From Ignavibacteriales bacterium (GTDB lineage Bacteria > Bacteroidota > Ignavibacteria > Ignavibacteriales > Melioribacteraceae), in assembly GCA_027080245.1 (NCBI GenBank), contig JALWSN010000446.1, positions 6,999 through 13,986 of the forward strand: DNA of 6,988 nt, in the 5' to 3' direction. Below, in pieces: positions 1-5,152 of this stretch. The notes beneath the pieces were generated by a model. That model was not told the DNA's origin. It ran no database searches and saw only the letters and a program-made list of their open reading frames with translations. The position numbers were made by a program, and so were the translations under genes. How positions within the stretch are numbered: the first letter of the stretch is position 1; the number at the start of each line of letters is the position of its first letter.

Positions 1-731
1 GTTAAAAAGCTTAGCAAATTTTCTAAAATTTTTTCCTGTTTCCTTAAAACCAACGACGACTTAAAAACAGCTCCGCTAAGGGAAGGATTTATTTTTTCTT
101 GAATTAATGGAATAATCGAACTTCGTAAAGCGTTTCTTTGAAAGTCCTCCTTTAAATTCGTTGAATCGGTGCGGAACGGAATATTGTTACTATTTAAATA
201 ATCCACAATCTCCAACTTCGAAGCGCAAAGAACAGGCCTGATAATATTGCCCCTAACGTATGGGATGCCCGCGATCGCCCCTAAGGACTTACCTTTAATT
301 AAATTCAACAACGAAGTTTCAGCGTTGTCGTCGGAATTGTGAGCTGTAGCTATTTTGTTAGCACCAATTTTGTTTGCGGCTTTTTGAAATTCTTCGTAGC
401 GCAAAATCCTTGCCGCTTCCTCGATGGAGAGTCTCTTTTCTTCAGCAAATTTTTTTACTTCAATTTCCCGCCTTAAAAACCGAATTCCAAAATTTTCGCA
501 AAACTTTTCGCAGAAATCGCCGTCTGCAATGCTCTCTTTTCCTCGCAAATTGTGTTCTACGTAAATAGCTGAGATTTTAATTTTGAGTAAGTCCTTGAAT
601 TTGTTCAAAAAGTAAAGCAAGAACGTAGAATCTCCGCCGCCGCTAAAACCCACCAATACCGAGTCTTTCTCGCTCAAGAGCTCGTATTCCCTAATAAAAT
701 CAAGTATTTTCTGCTCTAATGCGTTTGGCAT
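1..731 (-). CDS. tilS: tRNA(Ile)-lysidine synthase TilS, N-terminal part (C-terminus outside the window)
   Basis: TilS is a cytoplasmic ATP-dependent enzyme that attaches lysine to the wobble cytidine of the CAU-anticodon isoleucine tRNA, changing both its codon reading (AUA) and its charging. Translating the minus strand from the ATG at 731 gives 243 uninterrupted codons to the window edge. Visible family marks are the PP-loop nucleotide-binding motif SGGGDS at residues 30-35 (usual form SGGxDS), YVEHNLRG soon after it, the EEAARILRYEEF segment, TAHNSDDNAET (usual form TAHxxDDxxET), a RPVL segment, and DSTN followed by RNALR. These are the N-terminal adenylation domain; the tRNA-binding C-terminal domains lie off the left edge. 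The start is 3 bases after the greA stop, with a GGAG inside the end of greA, so the two are probably co-transcribed and translationally coupled. The third Gly in SGGGDS is a mild variant and not a reason to doubt activity. Confidence 0.95.
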   Translation of the reverse strand, partial: MPNALEQKILDFIREYELLSEKDSVLVGFSGGGDSTFLLYFLNKFKDLLKIKISAIYVEHNLRGKESIADGDFCEKFCENFGIRFLRREIEVKKFAEEKRLSIEEAARILRYEEFQKAANKIGANKIATAHNSDDNAETSLLNLIKGKSLGAIAGIPYVRGNIIRPVLCASKLEIVDYLNSNNIPFRTDSTNLKEDFQRNALRSSIIPLIQEKINPSLSGAVFKSSLVLRKQEKILENLLSFL

Positions 732-734
732 TAT

Positions 735-1205
735 TTATTCAATCTCCAAAATTTCAAATTTAATAATTCCAGCAGGCACGTTAGCTTCCACAATCTCTCC
801 TTTTTTTCTACCCATGAATGCTTTACCAACGGGCGAAGTAAGCGAGATTTTTCCTGCTTTTAAATCGGCTTCCTCGGGCGAAACAAGAGTGTATTTTGCA
901 ATTTTATTAGTTTTCAAATTTTTAACAGTAACAGTCGAAAGAATAGCCACTTCGTCCGTGGGTAATTTGGATTTGTCAATTATCCTCGCCCGGGAAAGCA
1001 TTTCTTCCAACTTGCTGATTTTTAATTCCAGTAATCCTTGCGCATCCTTTGCGGCGTCGTATTCGGCGTTCTCTGACAAATCCCCGTAAGAACGAGCTTC
1101 CGCAATTCTCTCGGCCATTTCTTTTCGTCCTTTGGTTTTTAGCTCGTTTAATTCTTTTTCGAGTTCAAGCAGTCTTTCTCTGGTTAAATAAACAAAATTT
1201 GCCAC
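735..1205 (-). CDS. greA: Transcription elongation factor GreA
   Basis: GreA enters the secondary channel of RNA polymerase and stimulates cleavage of the backtracked transcript, rescuing stalled complexes. The protein is 156 residues, against 158 in E. coli GreA. The N-terminal coiled coil (about residues 6-75) carries the diagnostic tip sequence EARSYGDLSENAEYDAAK, with acidic tip residues D42 and E45 corresponding to D41 and E44 of the E. coli protein. The C-terminal FKBP-like domain (about 82-156) contains SPVGKAFMGRKKGEIV. I chose a GTG start at 1205 because an AAGGAG lies 9 bases upstream and because MANFVYLTRE lines up with the family N-terminus. A GTG 42 bases further up would add 14 atypical residues and lies inside a hairpin. 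tilS follows immediately. A terminator-like hairpin and a candidate promoter lie just upstream, so leader control is possible. Confidence 0.96.
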   Translation of the reverse strand: MANFVYLTRERLLELEKELNELKTKGRKEMAERIAEARSYGDLSENAEYDAAKDAQGLLELKISKLEEMLSRARIIDKSKLPTDEVAILSTVTVKNLKTNKIAKYTLVSPEEADLKAGKISLTSPVGKAFMGRKKGEIVEANVPAGIIKFEILEIE

Positions 1206-1214
1206 TTTATTTAA

Positions 1215-1220
1215 CTCCTT
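1215..1220 (-). promoter_or_regulatory. Ribosome binding site that decides the greA GTG start
   Basis: The minus strand reads AAGGAG here, embedded in a run of A and placed 9 bases before the GTG at 1205. No comparable purine-rich site precedes the in-frame GTG at 1247, which is why the shorter protein was chosen. Confidence 0.75.
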
Positions 1221-1231
1221 TTTTTGAATTT

Positions 1232-1268
1232 TAAAAGAAAATGCCACCGCAATTTTGCAGTGGCACTT
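1232..1268 (-). terminator. Strong intrinsic terminator-like hairpin upstream of greA
   Basis: On the minus strand TGCCACTGC pairs with GCGGTGGCA (1242-1265, one T.G wobble, loop AAAATT). The helix can be extended by AAG/TTT on the outside. It is followed directly by TTTTCTTTT, which gives the GC-rich stem plus U-tract of a rho-independent terminator reading leftwards. It sits 42 bases after the stop of the orphan reading frame at 1310-1426 and about 36 bases before the greA start. It may therefore end an upstream transcript, or act as an attenuator in the greA leader. Confidence 0.7.
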
Positions 1269-1271
1269 CGA

Positions 1272-1300
1272 AATTTAGTGAATTATTAACTCTAAATCAA
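1272..1300 (-). promoter_or_regulatory. greA: Candidate greA promoter
   Basis: The minus strand shows TTGATT (1300-1295), 17 bases, then TAAATT (1277-1272). Read in the Bacteroidota way this is TTG, 20 bases, TAAATTTC, one mismatch from TAnnTTTG. The predicted start of transcription would fall near 1264, inside or at the edge of the terminator-like hairpin, which is odd. Either the promoter call is wrong or the transcript begins within that hairpin. Confidence 0.35.
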
Positions 1301-1309
1301 GAGCCGCCG

Positions 1310-1426
1310 TTAAATAAAAGGAATATTTGGAGCCGTCTTAACGGGTTTCTCACTCCGCAAAACTTCTTTTACCAGAAAATTCAAAGTCTTTCCATCGATA
1401 CCTTCGGCATCGTTTCTTAATTTCCA
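1310..1426 (-). pseudogene. Orphan 38-codon tail of an unidentified protein, possible decapitated gene
   Basis: A minus-strand frame ending in TAA at 1310-1312 encodes 38 residues with protein-like composition, including GIDGKTLNFLVKEVLR followed by SEKPVKTAPNIPFI. An in-frame stop lies immediately upstream at 1427-1429, and no convincing start codon with a ribosome site is present inside. A good terminator follows 42 bases downstream. This looks like the surviving C-terminus of a gene whose front was lost when the repeat-rich stretch to its right was inserted or rearranged. I do not recognise the family. The alternative is a chance open frame, since 38 codons is short. Confidence 0.35.
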
Positions 1427-1515
1427 TTATTTCTTAGCGCGGCAAAGCCTGCAACCAAATCCCAAATCTCAAATATTACAAAAGTCTGAAGATATTTTAA
1501 CGGTAAAACCCCAAT

Positions 1516-1533
1516 TTGATTGAGGATACTATT
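1516..1533 (+). repeat. 18-base direct repeat, copy 1
   Basis: The sequence TTGATTGAGGATACTATT occurs here and again, identically and in the same orientation, at 2033-2050, 517 bases away. The two copies bracket the hairpin-rich stretch. Confidence 0.8.
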
Positions 1534-1586
1534 ATTACAATACATCTCACCATAGGCTGTGCTACTCTCACTTATTTCGTTTAAAT

Positions 1587-1650
1587 GATATGCTACCCTT
1601 TGTCATATCCTCCAATGGAGTCCCTATGGGAGACCCCCGATTTATCGGGG
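1587..1650. repeat. Four consecutive small hairpins
   Basis: Four perfect inverted repeats follow one another with almost no spacer: GATATG/CATATC (1587-1592 with 1604-1609), CTCC-AAT-GGAG (1610-1620), TCCC-TAT-GGGA (1621-1631) and CCCCGA-TTTA-TCGGGG (1635-1650). The stems are 4 to 6 base pairs long. No U-tract follows, so they do not look like ordinary terminators. Confidence 0.6.
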
Positions 1651-1677
1651 TGAGATATCTCTAAAACATTGTCCAAT

Positions 1678-1713
1678 AGATTTCTCCCCCGCCAAGGCGG
1701 AGTCGAAATGACA
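1678..1713 (+). repeat. REP-like module A
   Basis: The module begins AGATTTCTC and ends TCGAAATGACA, enclosing a hairpin CCGCC-AA-GGCGG (1689-1700). The same two flanks occur in module C with an unrelated hairpin between them, and inverted in module B. Confidence 0.7.
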
Positions 1714-1725
1714 ATTTGTTTTTGC

Positions 1726-1766
1726 TGTCATTCCGAACCTCGACGTAGTCGAGAGTGAGGAATCTC
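1726..1766 (-). repeat. REP-like module B (inverted relative to A and C)
   Basis: It begins TGTCATTCCGA and ends GAGGAATCTC, which are the reverse complements, with one or two changes, of the flanks of modules A and C. The core is a perfect hairpin CTCGAC-GTA-GTCGAG (1739-1753). Together with module A it forms a larger inverted pair only 12 bases apart. Confidence 0.7.
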
Positions 1767-1795
1767 TTTTGGTTAAAATGCTACAAATTTTCTTG

Positions 1796-1842
1796 AGATT
1801 TCTCAGTCGTCCCGCAGAATGCGGGACTCCCTCGAAATGACA
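1796..1842 (+). repeat. REP-like module C
   Basis: It has the same flanks as module A (AGATTTCTC and TCGAAATGACA). Its core is an 8-base-pair perfect hairpin, GTCCCGCA (1809-1816) with TGCGGGAC (1820-1827) and a GAA loop. Confidence 0.7.
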
Positions 1843-2032
1843 GGAAACACTTTTTCATATTGACTCTTCCTTGGCGCAGGAGATATCTCTCTTCATCCCT
1901 TGTGCGGCAAAGCAGTTGGACAAATATTGAGATTGACAAAGTTGTTAAAATTATTTAATCATTCAGCCATCTAACCTTTTTTTTTAAAGGTAAGAATGAA
2001 TCAATAAAATATTTTGACAAAAAAACGAAAAC

Positions 2033-2050
2033 TTGATTGAGGATACTATT
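2033..2050 (+). repeat. 18-base direct repeat, copy 2
   Basis: This is an identical, same-orientation copy of 1516-1533. It runs directly into the 7-base tandem repeat that begins at 2048. Confidence 0.8.
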
Positions 2051-2071
2051 CATCATTCATAATTCATAATT
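2048..2071 (+). repeat. 7-base tandem repeat, about 3.4 copies
   Basis: ATTCATC is followed by ATTCATA, ATTCATA and a partial ATT. The array overlaps the end of the second 18-base direct repeat by 3 bases. Confidence 0.7.
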
Positions 2072-2091
2072 AAACCTTCCGCTGAAGGCTT
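2072..2091 (-). terminator. Weak candidate terminator after the DUF971 gene
   Basis: On the minus strand AAGCCTTC pairs with GAAGGTTT around an AGCG loop (8 pairs, one wobble), 28 bases past the stop at 2120. The following bases, AATTATG, are AT-rich but not a proper U-tract, so termination efficiency is doubtful. Confidence 0.4.
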
Positions 2092-2119
2092 CCCACAAAA
2101 ATTACCTCTTTTCTTTTTC

Positions 2120-2467
2120 TTAATGCTTATGTTCAAAATCCTGATGTAAATCGTTTGTTACTTCCAGATACCGGCCTAATTTGAACAACAAATCCCAGGG
2201 GTAAATTCCGTCGGAGAAACCGTCCTTCCAAAAAATCCTGATTGCGTAATTACCCATTACTTCAATATTTTCAACTTGGAACTTTAGCGGATTTTCCGAG
2301 CCAGTGTTTTCCTCTTCCTTTACAGATTTAATTTGCGTCAACTTGTTCTCGGCATCGGGTGAATTTTCCCTTATAAATTTTAATGGGTAGTCGAATTTAA
2401 TTTTTTCATCCCATTCAATCCGGAGAACGCCCGGAGATACCAATTTTATTTTACGAGGCGCATCCAT
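2120..2467 (-). CDS. Small DUF971 (gamma-butyrobetaine hydroxylase N-terminal-like) domain protein
   Basis: This is a 115-residue cytoplasmic protein made of a single DUF971 domain. The fold is shared with the N-terminal domain of gamma-butyrobetaine hydroxylase; the bacterial stand-alone members have no settled function. Visible family features are LRIEWDEK near residues 15-22, IRENSPDAE at 32-40 (the loop that carries zinc-binding cysteines in the eukaryotic hydroxylase), and GNYAIRIFWKDGFSDGIYPWDLL at 72-94. No cysteine occurs in the chain, and the position that is often His in the DGH motif is Phe84. Zinc binding of the classical kind is therefore unlikely. The start is the ATG at 2467, preceded by GGAG about 10 bases upstream; a longer frame starting at 2557 would overlap the dehydrogenase gene. 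The gene lies 19 bases after that gene and is probably its operon partner. Confidence 0.8.
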   Translation of the reverse strand: MDAPRKIKLVSPGVLRIEWDEKIKFDYPLKFIRENSPDAENKLTQIKSVKEEENTGSENPLKFQVENIEVMGNYAIRIFWKDGFSDGIYPWDLLFKLGRYLEVTNDLHQDFEHKH

Positions 2468-2486
2468 GGTTAATTTTCTCCAATAA

Positions 2487-3383
2487 TTACAGGGGTTTAC
2501 TTTTGTTTGCTTTTCTAACCATATTTTCAATTTCATCCCACAGCTCGTTAGGTACAAGCTCCAACATATTGAATTGTCCCGCGCCTTTTAGCCATTCGCC
2601 GCCATCTATTGTAACCACCTCTCCGTTAACATAGCCCGAGTAATCGGAAACAAGGTAAGCGGCAAGGTTTGCAAGTTCCTTGTGTTCGCCAACTCTTTGC
2701 AAAGGGACTTTGTTTTTAAAATCAAATTTCTTAGCAAGGTCTCCAGGCAAAAGTCTTTCCCACGCGCCTTTTGTTGGGAATGGTCCCGGCGCAATTGCGT
2801 TCAACCTGATTCCGTATTTTCCCCATTCAACTGCAAGCGAACGTGTAAGCGCAAGCATGCCGGCTTTCGAAACCGCCGACGGAACAACGTATGCCGAGCC
2901 AGTCCAGGCGTAAGTGGTAACAATGTTCAAAACCGTTCCTTTAATTTTGTTTTCAATCCAATATTTGCCGGCGCACAAAGTTGAGTAATACCCGCCGCGA
3001 AGAACAATATTAACAATCACGTCGAAAGCCCTGTAAGAAAGTCTTTCCGTAGGACTAATAAAATTGCCGGCTGCGTTGTTCACCCAAACGTTTACCGGTC
3101 CAAATTCAGCCACCGCTTTTTTCAACGTGTTTTCAATATCCGAATAATTTGTGACGTCGCATTGTACCGGCAAAACAGTATTGCCTGTACGCGCGGAAAT
3201 TTCGGCGGCAGCTGTTTTAAGTGCGTCGAACTTTCTACTTGCAATAACTACTTTTGCGCCAAGCTCGGAAAACTCTGTGGCCATTGCCTTTCCCAACCCC
3301 GTGCCGCCGCCGGTTACAATTATTACCTTCTTGTCCAAAGATCCTTCGCGAAGCATCGATTTCAGATTTTTTTTCGTTTCCAT
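2487..3383 (-). CDS. 2,4-dienoyl-CoA reductase-like short-chain dehydrogenase
   Basis: This is a 298-residue Rossmann-fold oxidoreductase of the short-chain dehydrogenase superfamily. The glycine-rich cofactor motif TGGGTGLGKAM is at residues 24-34, CDVTN near 75-79, NNAAGN at 102-107, and VTIDGGEW near the C-terminal end. The protein closely resembles mitochondrial DECR1, which reduces 2,4-dienoyl-CoA with NADPH during breakdown of unsaturated fatty acids: it shares NNAAGNFISPTERLS, WGKYGIRLN and ANLAAYLVSDY. The DECR1-type active site is intact at one constant offset: N107, Y158, S169 and K173 match Asn148, Tyr199, Ser210 and Lys214. The usual YxxxK tyrosine position is Ser, as expected for this subfamily. 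The start ATG at 3383 has AGGA 8 bases upstream. A TATTTTTG at 3440-3447 could be a -7 box but lacks a clear upstream partner. The gene precedes the DUF971 gene. The exact substrate is inferred; no other beta-oxidation genes are in view. Confidence 0.88.
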   Translation of the reverse strand: METKKNLKSMLREGSLDKKVIIVTGGGTGLGKAMATEFSELGAKVVIASRKFDALKTAAAEISARTGNTVLPVQCDVTNYSDIENTLKKAVAEFGPVNVWVNNAAGNFISPTERLSYRAFDVIVNIVLRGGYYSTLCAGKYWIENKIKGTVLNIVTTYAWTGSAYVVPSAVSKAGMLALTRSLAVEWGKYGIRLNAIAPGPFPTKGAWERLLPGDLAKKFDFKNKVPLQRVGEHKELANLAAYLVSDYSGYVNGEVVTIDGGEWLKGAGQFNMLELVPNELWDEIENMVRKANKSKPL

Positions 3384-3812
3384 TTTTTAATCCTAAAAAT
3401 TTTGTCCTCGTAAATAAGGTTTTTCTAAAAACCGCTTTACAAAAATACAACAATTAAACTGAAATAAGTTCATTACCGAATTTTTTTCCAAACTTCCATC
3501 CAAATAAACCTAAATTTAATAAGCAATAAGGTGATTTTTGACTGAGGCTCTGCGGTTGCTTTCTTTATTTTATTTGTTTTCTAATAACGTCTTTGGTTGC
3601 GCGGAGCACATCTGTTTTGCTCAATTGTTACTCCAAAAGCATAAAAACAATTAGGTAGAAAATAAGAAAATTATAATTGATTATTTTTGTATTGCTGGGC
3701 AAAAGGTCAAACTTAGTTGAGAGACTGTTCCAAATTTTGTGTAAACGGAAAAGTAGTCCTTCGATAAAGGAGCTAATCTTTTATCAAAGATAATAGAAAA
3801 TTTGGGAAATAA
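3384..3812. other. Intergenic region with no credible gene
   Basis: No frame on either strand resembles a protein. The right part holds the 81-base structured inverted repeat. A long-range pairing GCTCTGCG (3547-3554) with CGCGGAGC (3599-3606, one T.G pair) spans a 44-base pyrimidine-rich loop but is weak evidence for anything. The left end should contain the promoter of the dehydrogenase gene; only an isolated TATTTTTG on the minus strand at 3440-3447 is visible. Confidence 0.6.
3728..3808 (-). repeat. Structured inverted-repeat element after the cytochrome gene
   Basis: The outer arms TTCCAAATTTT (3728-3738) and AAAATTTGGGAA (3797-3808) are complementary with one extra G. They enclose two hairpins: TAGTCCTT with AAGGA-CTA (3754-3775, bulged G) and ATCTTT-TATC-AAAGAT (3776-3791). 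It begins 4 bases after the stop of the minus-strand cytochrome gene, so it would form the 3' end of that transcript. There is no clean U-tract, so it may stabilise or process the RNA rather than terminate it. Confidence 0.5.
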
Positions 3813-4118
3813 CTACTCCGTCTCGCTTCCGGCAATCAAATAATTTGTAATTAATTGTTTTTCTTTTTCCGTTAGCTTTGCCCGTTTTGCCATTACCCGC
3901 AATTTTCTATTCCATTGCTTTGCGGTAAGTCTGGCGGGATTAACAAGCGAATGGCAGCTTGAACATTTTTCCACGTAAAGCTCTCTGCCTTGCAGTAATT
4001 GCCCGAGTGGAATTCCGCTTTCGCGGGCAATTTTTCCCGTTGGAATGTAAATGGAAGCGGAGCAAGCCGCCACAAATAAAACGGAGACAAAGGTAATTCC
4101 AATTAATTTAACATTCAT
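3813..4118 (-). CDS. Monoheme c-type cytochrome-like lipoprotein
   Basis: This is a 101-residue exported protein. The N-terminus MNVKLIGITFVSVLF is a short hydrophobic signal ending in the lipobox VAAC, so Cys19 is probably lipidated and the mature protein is membrane-anchored, facing the periplasm or the outer membrane. Residues 52-56 are CSSCH, the covalent heme c attachment motif. Met76, in WNRKLRVMAKRAKL, is a plausible distal heme ligand, and the end (about 83-95) is a C-terminal helix as in small class I cytochromes. The mature chain of about 83 residues is a minimal cytochrome c. The start ATG at 4118 has GGAGG 5 bases upstream, which is strong. It lies 2 bases past the stop of the beta-barrel gene, so translation is likely coupled. 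An electron-transfer role is family knowledge; its redox partner is unknown. The CSSCH motif alone could occur by chance, but the lipobox plus helix pattern makes a cytochrome likely. Confidence 0.85.
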   Translation of the reverse strand: MNVKLIGITFVSVLFVAACSASIYIPTGKIARESGIPLGQLLQGRELYVEKCSSCHSLVNPARLTAKQWNRKLRVMAKRAKLTEKEKQLITNYLIAGSETE

Positions 4119-4120
4119 TA

Positions 4121-4933
4121 CTACCTCCCCAACGCCAGCGAAAAAAGCAAGCGAGCCCTTAATTTTTCGTAGTTGTCCAAAAGCAAACCCCGTGTAAATC
4201 TACTGCTCCTCGAGTAAACGCCCGTTAGCTGCGGCAGAAAAGAAAAATTCACCCAATAGCCGTCCGCCGCAAACGAGAATGCGGGCCCGCCAAACAAAGC
4301 CGCCGATTGAATCGCCGTTGCGTTTGAATTGGAAGCGCTTGCAAATTTGTTAATGTTGTAAAGCTCAAATCCTGCGCGAAATCCTCCGGTTAATTCGTAA
4401 GAAAATCCGTACACAAAATTTAGTTCGTAAACAACGGATTCGTCTTCTTCCCAACCGGCTTCCCCCACAATATTAAAAGCGTGAATTGCGTTGTTCAAAA
4501 CTTTGTCAAAAATTATTTTCACTTCCAGTTCCGTTTCGTTGGGCGCTATTAAGTACTCGCCGTACAGGGCAAAGCCAAGCGGGTCGGCTGCGGCGTCGGA
4601 AACTTTGTATTTCCACTCGTTGGAAAAGCTAACCTCGGGCGCATAGGCTACCACGCTTCCGTTAACGGCGCTTGCCCTCGAGGAAATATTCAAATAAAAA
4701 GCCGTTTGAAGGCCGCGCCCCAACCCGAGTTCAAATTCAATTCTGTTTTTAATCTGCCTGAAAAAATTAACCCGATTTAATCGAAAAGAGTTCCAAACCT
4801 CAAGCTCTTTTATTCCGCCGGCAAGAACGCCGCTCTGGTAGGCGTAAGCAAAAACCCTGTCCTGCGCCGAAATCTGAACGGACAATACCATGAAAAAAGT
4901 CCAGGTCAAAACAAAAAATCTATTTAACTTCAT
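4121..4933 (-). CDS. Predicted outer-membrane beta-barrel protein of unknown function
   Basis: This is a 270-residue protein with a clear Sec signal peptide (basic MKLNR, hydrophobic FFVLTWTFFMVLSV, cleavage probably after ISA at 23). The mature part alternates polar and hydrophobic residues with many aromatics in short strands (for example NRIEFELGLG, TAFYLNISS, YELNFVYGFSY, YWVNFSFLPQLTG), the pattern of a transmembrane beta-barrel. The start of the mature chain, DRVFAYAYQSGVL followed by GIKELEVWNS, recalls a family of uncharacterised proteins in Bacteroidota-like bacteria, but I cannot name the family securely. The chain ends LALGR rather than the usual terminal Phe. The start ATG at 4933 has GGAG 6 bases before it. 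The downstream gene, 2 bases away, encodes the heme lipoprotein, which suggests the two act together at the outer membrane. Confidence 0.75.
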   Translation of the reverse strand: MKLNRFFVLTWTFFMVLSVQISAQDRVFAYAYQSGVLAGGIKELEVWNSFRLNRVNFFRQIKNRIEFELGLGRGLQTAFYLNISSRASAVNGSVVAYAPEVSFSNEWKYKVSDAAADPLGFALYGEYLIAPNETELEVKIIFDKVLNNAIHAFNIVGEAGWEEDESVVYELNFVYGFSYELTGGFRAGFELYNINKFASASNSNATAIQSAALFGGPAFSFAADGYWVNFSFLPQLTGVYSRSSRFTRGLLLDNYEKLRARLLFSLALGR

Positions 4934-4977
4934 TGCCTCTCCTTATTCTTATTTAGACTTAATATAAATAACACGTA

Positions 4978-5006
4978 AAGATAATTTGGAATAATTTAAA
5001 TGGCAA
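4978..5006 (-). promoter_or_regulatory. Candidate promoter of the barrel-cytochrome unit
   Basis: The minus strand has TTGCCA (5006-5001), 17 bases, then TATCTT (4983-4978). Alternatively this is TTG, 20 bases, TATCTTTA, one mismatch from TAnnTTTG. Transcription would start near 4971 and leave a leader of about 38 bases with a GGAG site before the ATG. Confidence 0.5.
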
Positions 5007-5152
5007 GGATTTAATCTATTCTTTTTGAATTAAAGCTAAAGCAAAGTTATGAGGAAATTAAACTCTAACACGACTTAAATTAAATTGACAAAAAGAGAAA
5101 GCAATTATTATGGCATTTTGAAGCAGAATAAAGAATTCTTCTCAAATTTAAA

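Larger units (their letters stand above)
1427..2119. other. Repeat- and hairpin-rich intergenic island without an intact gene
   Basis: No frame on either strand gives a credible protein across these roughly 690 bases. The stretch contains an 18-base direct repeat twice, several small perfect hairpins in succession, three REP-like modules with shared flanks, the palindrome GAGATATCTC twice (1652-1661 and 1880-1889), GCGGCAAAGC twice (1439-1448 and 1904-1913), and a 7-base tandem repeat. It separates the DUF971 gene from greA. The listed repeats are described separately. Confidence 0.7.

Noticed and set aside
374..568. Plus-strand open frame of 64 codons
   Set aside because: It lies opposite the clear tilS coding sequence, with no ribosome site and no family resemblance.
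1206..1247. Longer greA with a GTG start at 1247
   Set aside because: It adds 14 low-complexity residues, starts inside the arm of the terminator hairpin, and has no ribosome site; GTG at 1205 has AAGGAG.
1428..1545. Minus-strand frame reading EIWDLVAGFAALRNNGN before the orphan tail, in another frame
   Set aside because: It could be a frameshifted piece of the lost gene, but much of it comes from simple repeats of the type GAGATTTGGGATTTGG, so protein likeness is not trustworthy.
1635..1650. CCCCGA-TTTA-TCGGGG as a terminator
   Set aside because: No T-run follows on either strand and no gene ends nearby.
1726..1766. tRNA-like arm
   Set aside because: The hairpin is a REP-like core; no cloverleaf, anticodon arm or T-loop sequence can be drawn around it.
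1587..1890. CRISPR array
   Set aside because: The hairpins differ from one another, and there is no regular repeat-spacer period.
1516..2050. Complete insertion sequence between the direct repeats
   Set aside because: No transposase frame and no matching terminal inverted repeats are present; an 18-base repeat is also longer than usual target duplications.
2468..2557. Extended start of the DUF971 protein at 2557
   Set aside because: It would overlap the end of the dehydrogenase gene by 71 bases; the ATG at 2467 has its own GGAG and matches the domain start.
2680..3457. Several overlapping frames opposite or shifted from the dehydrogenase gene
   Set aside because: They are shadows of a strongly conserved gene, with no initiation signals or known domains.
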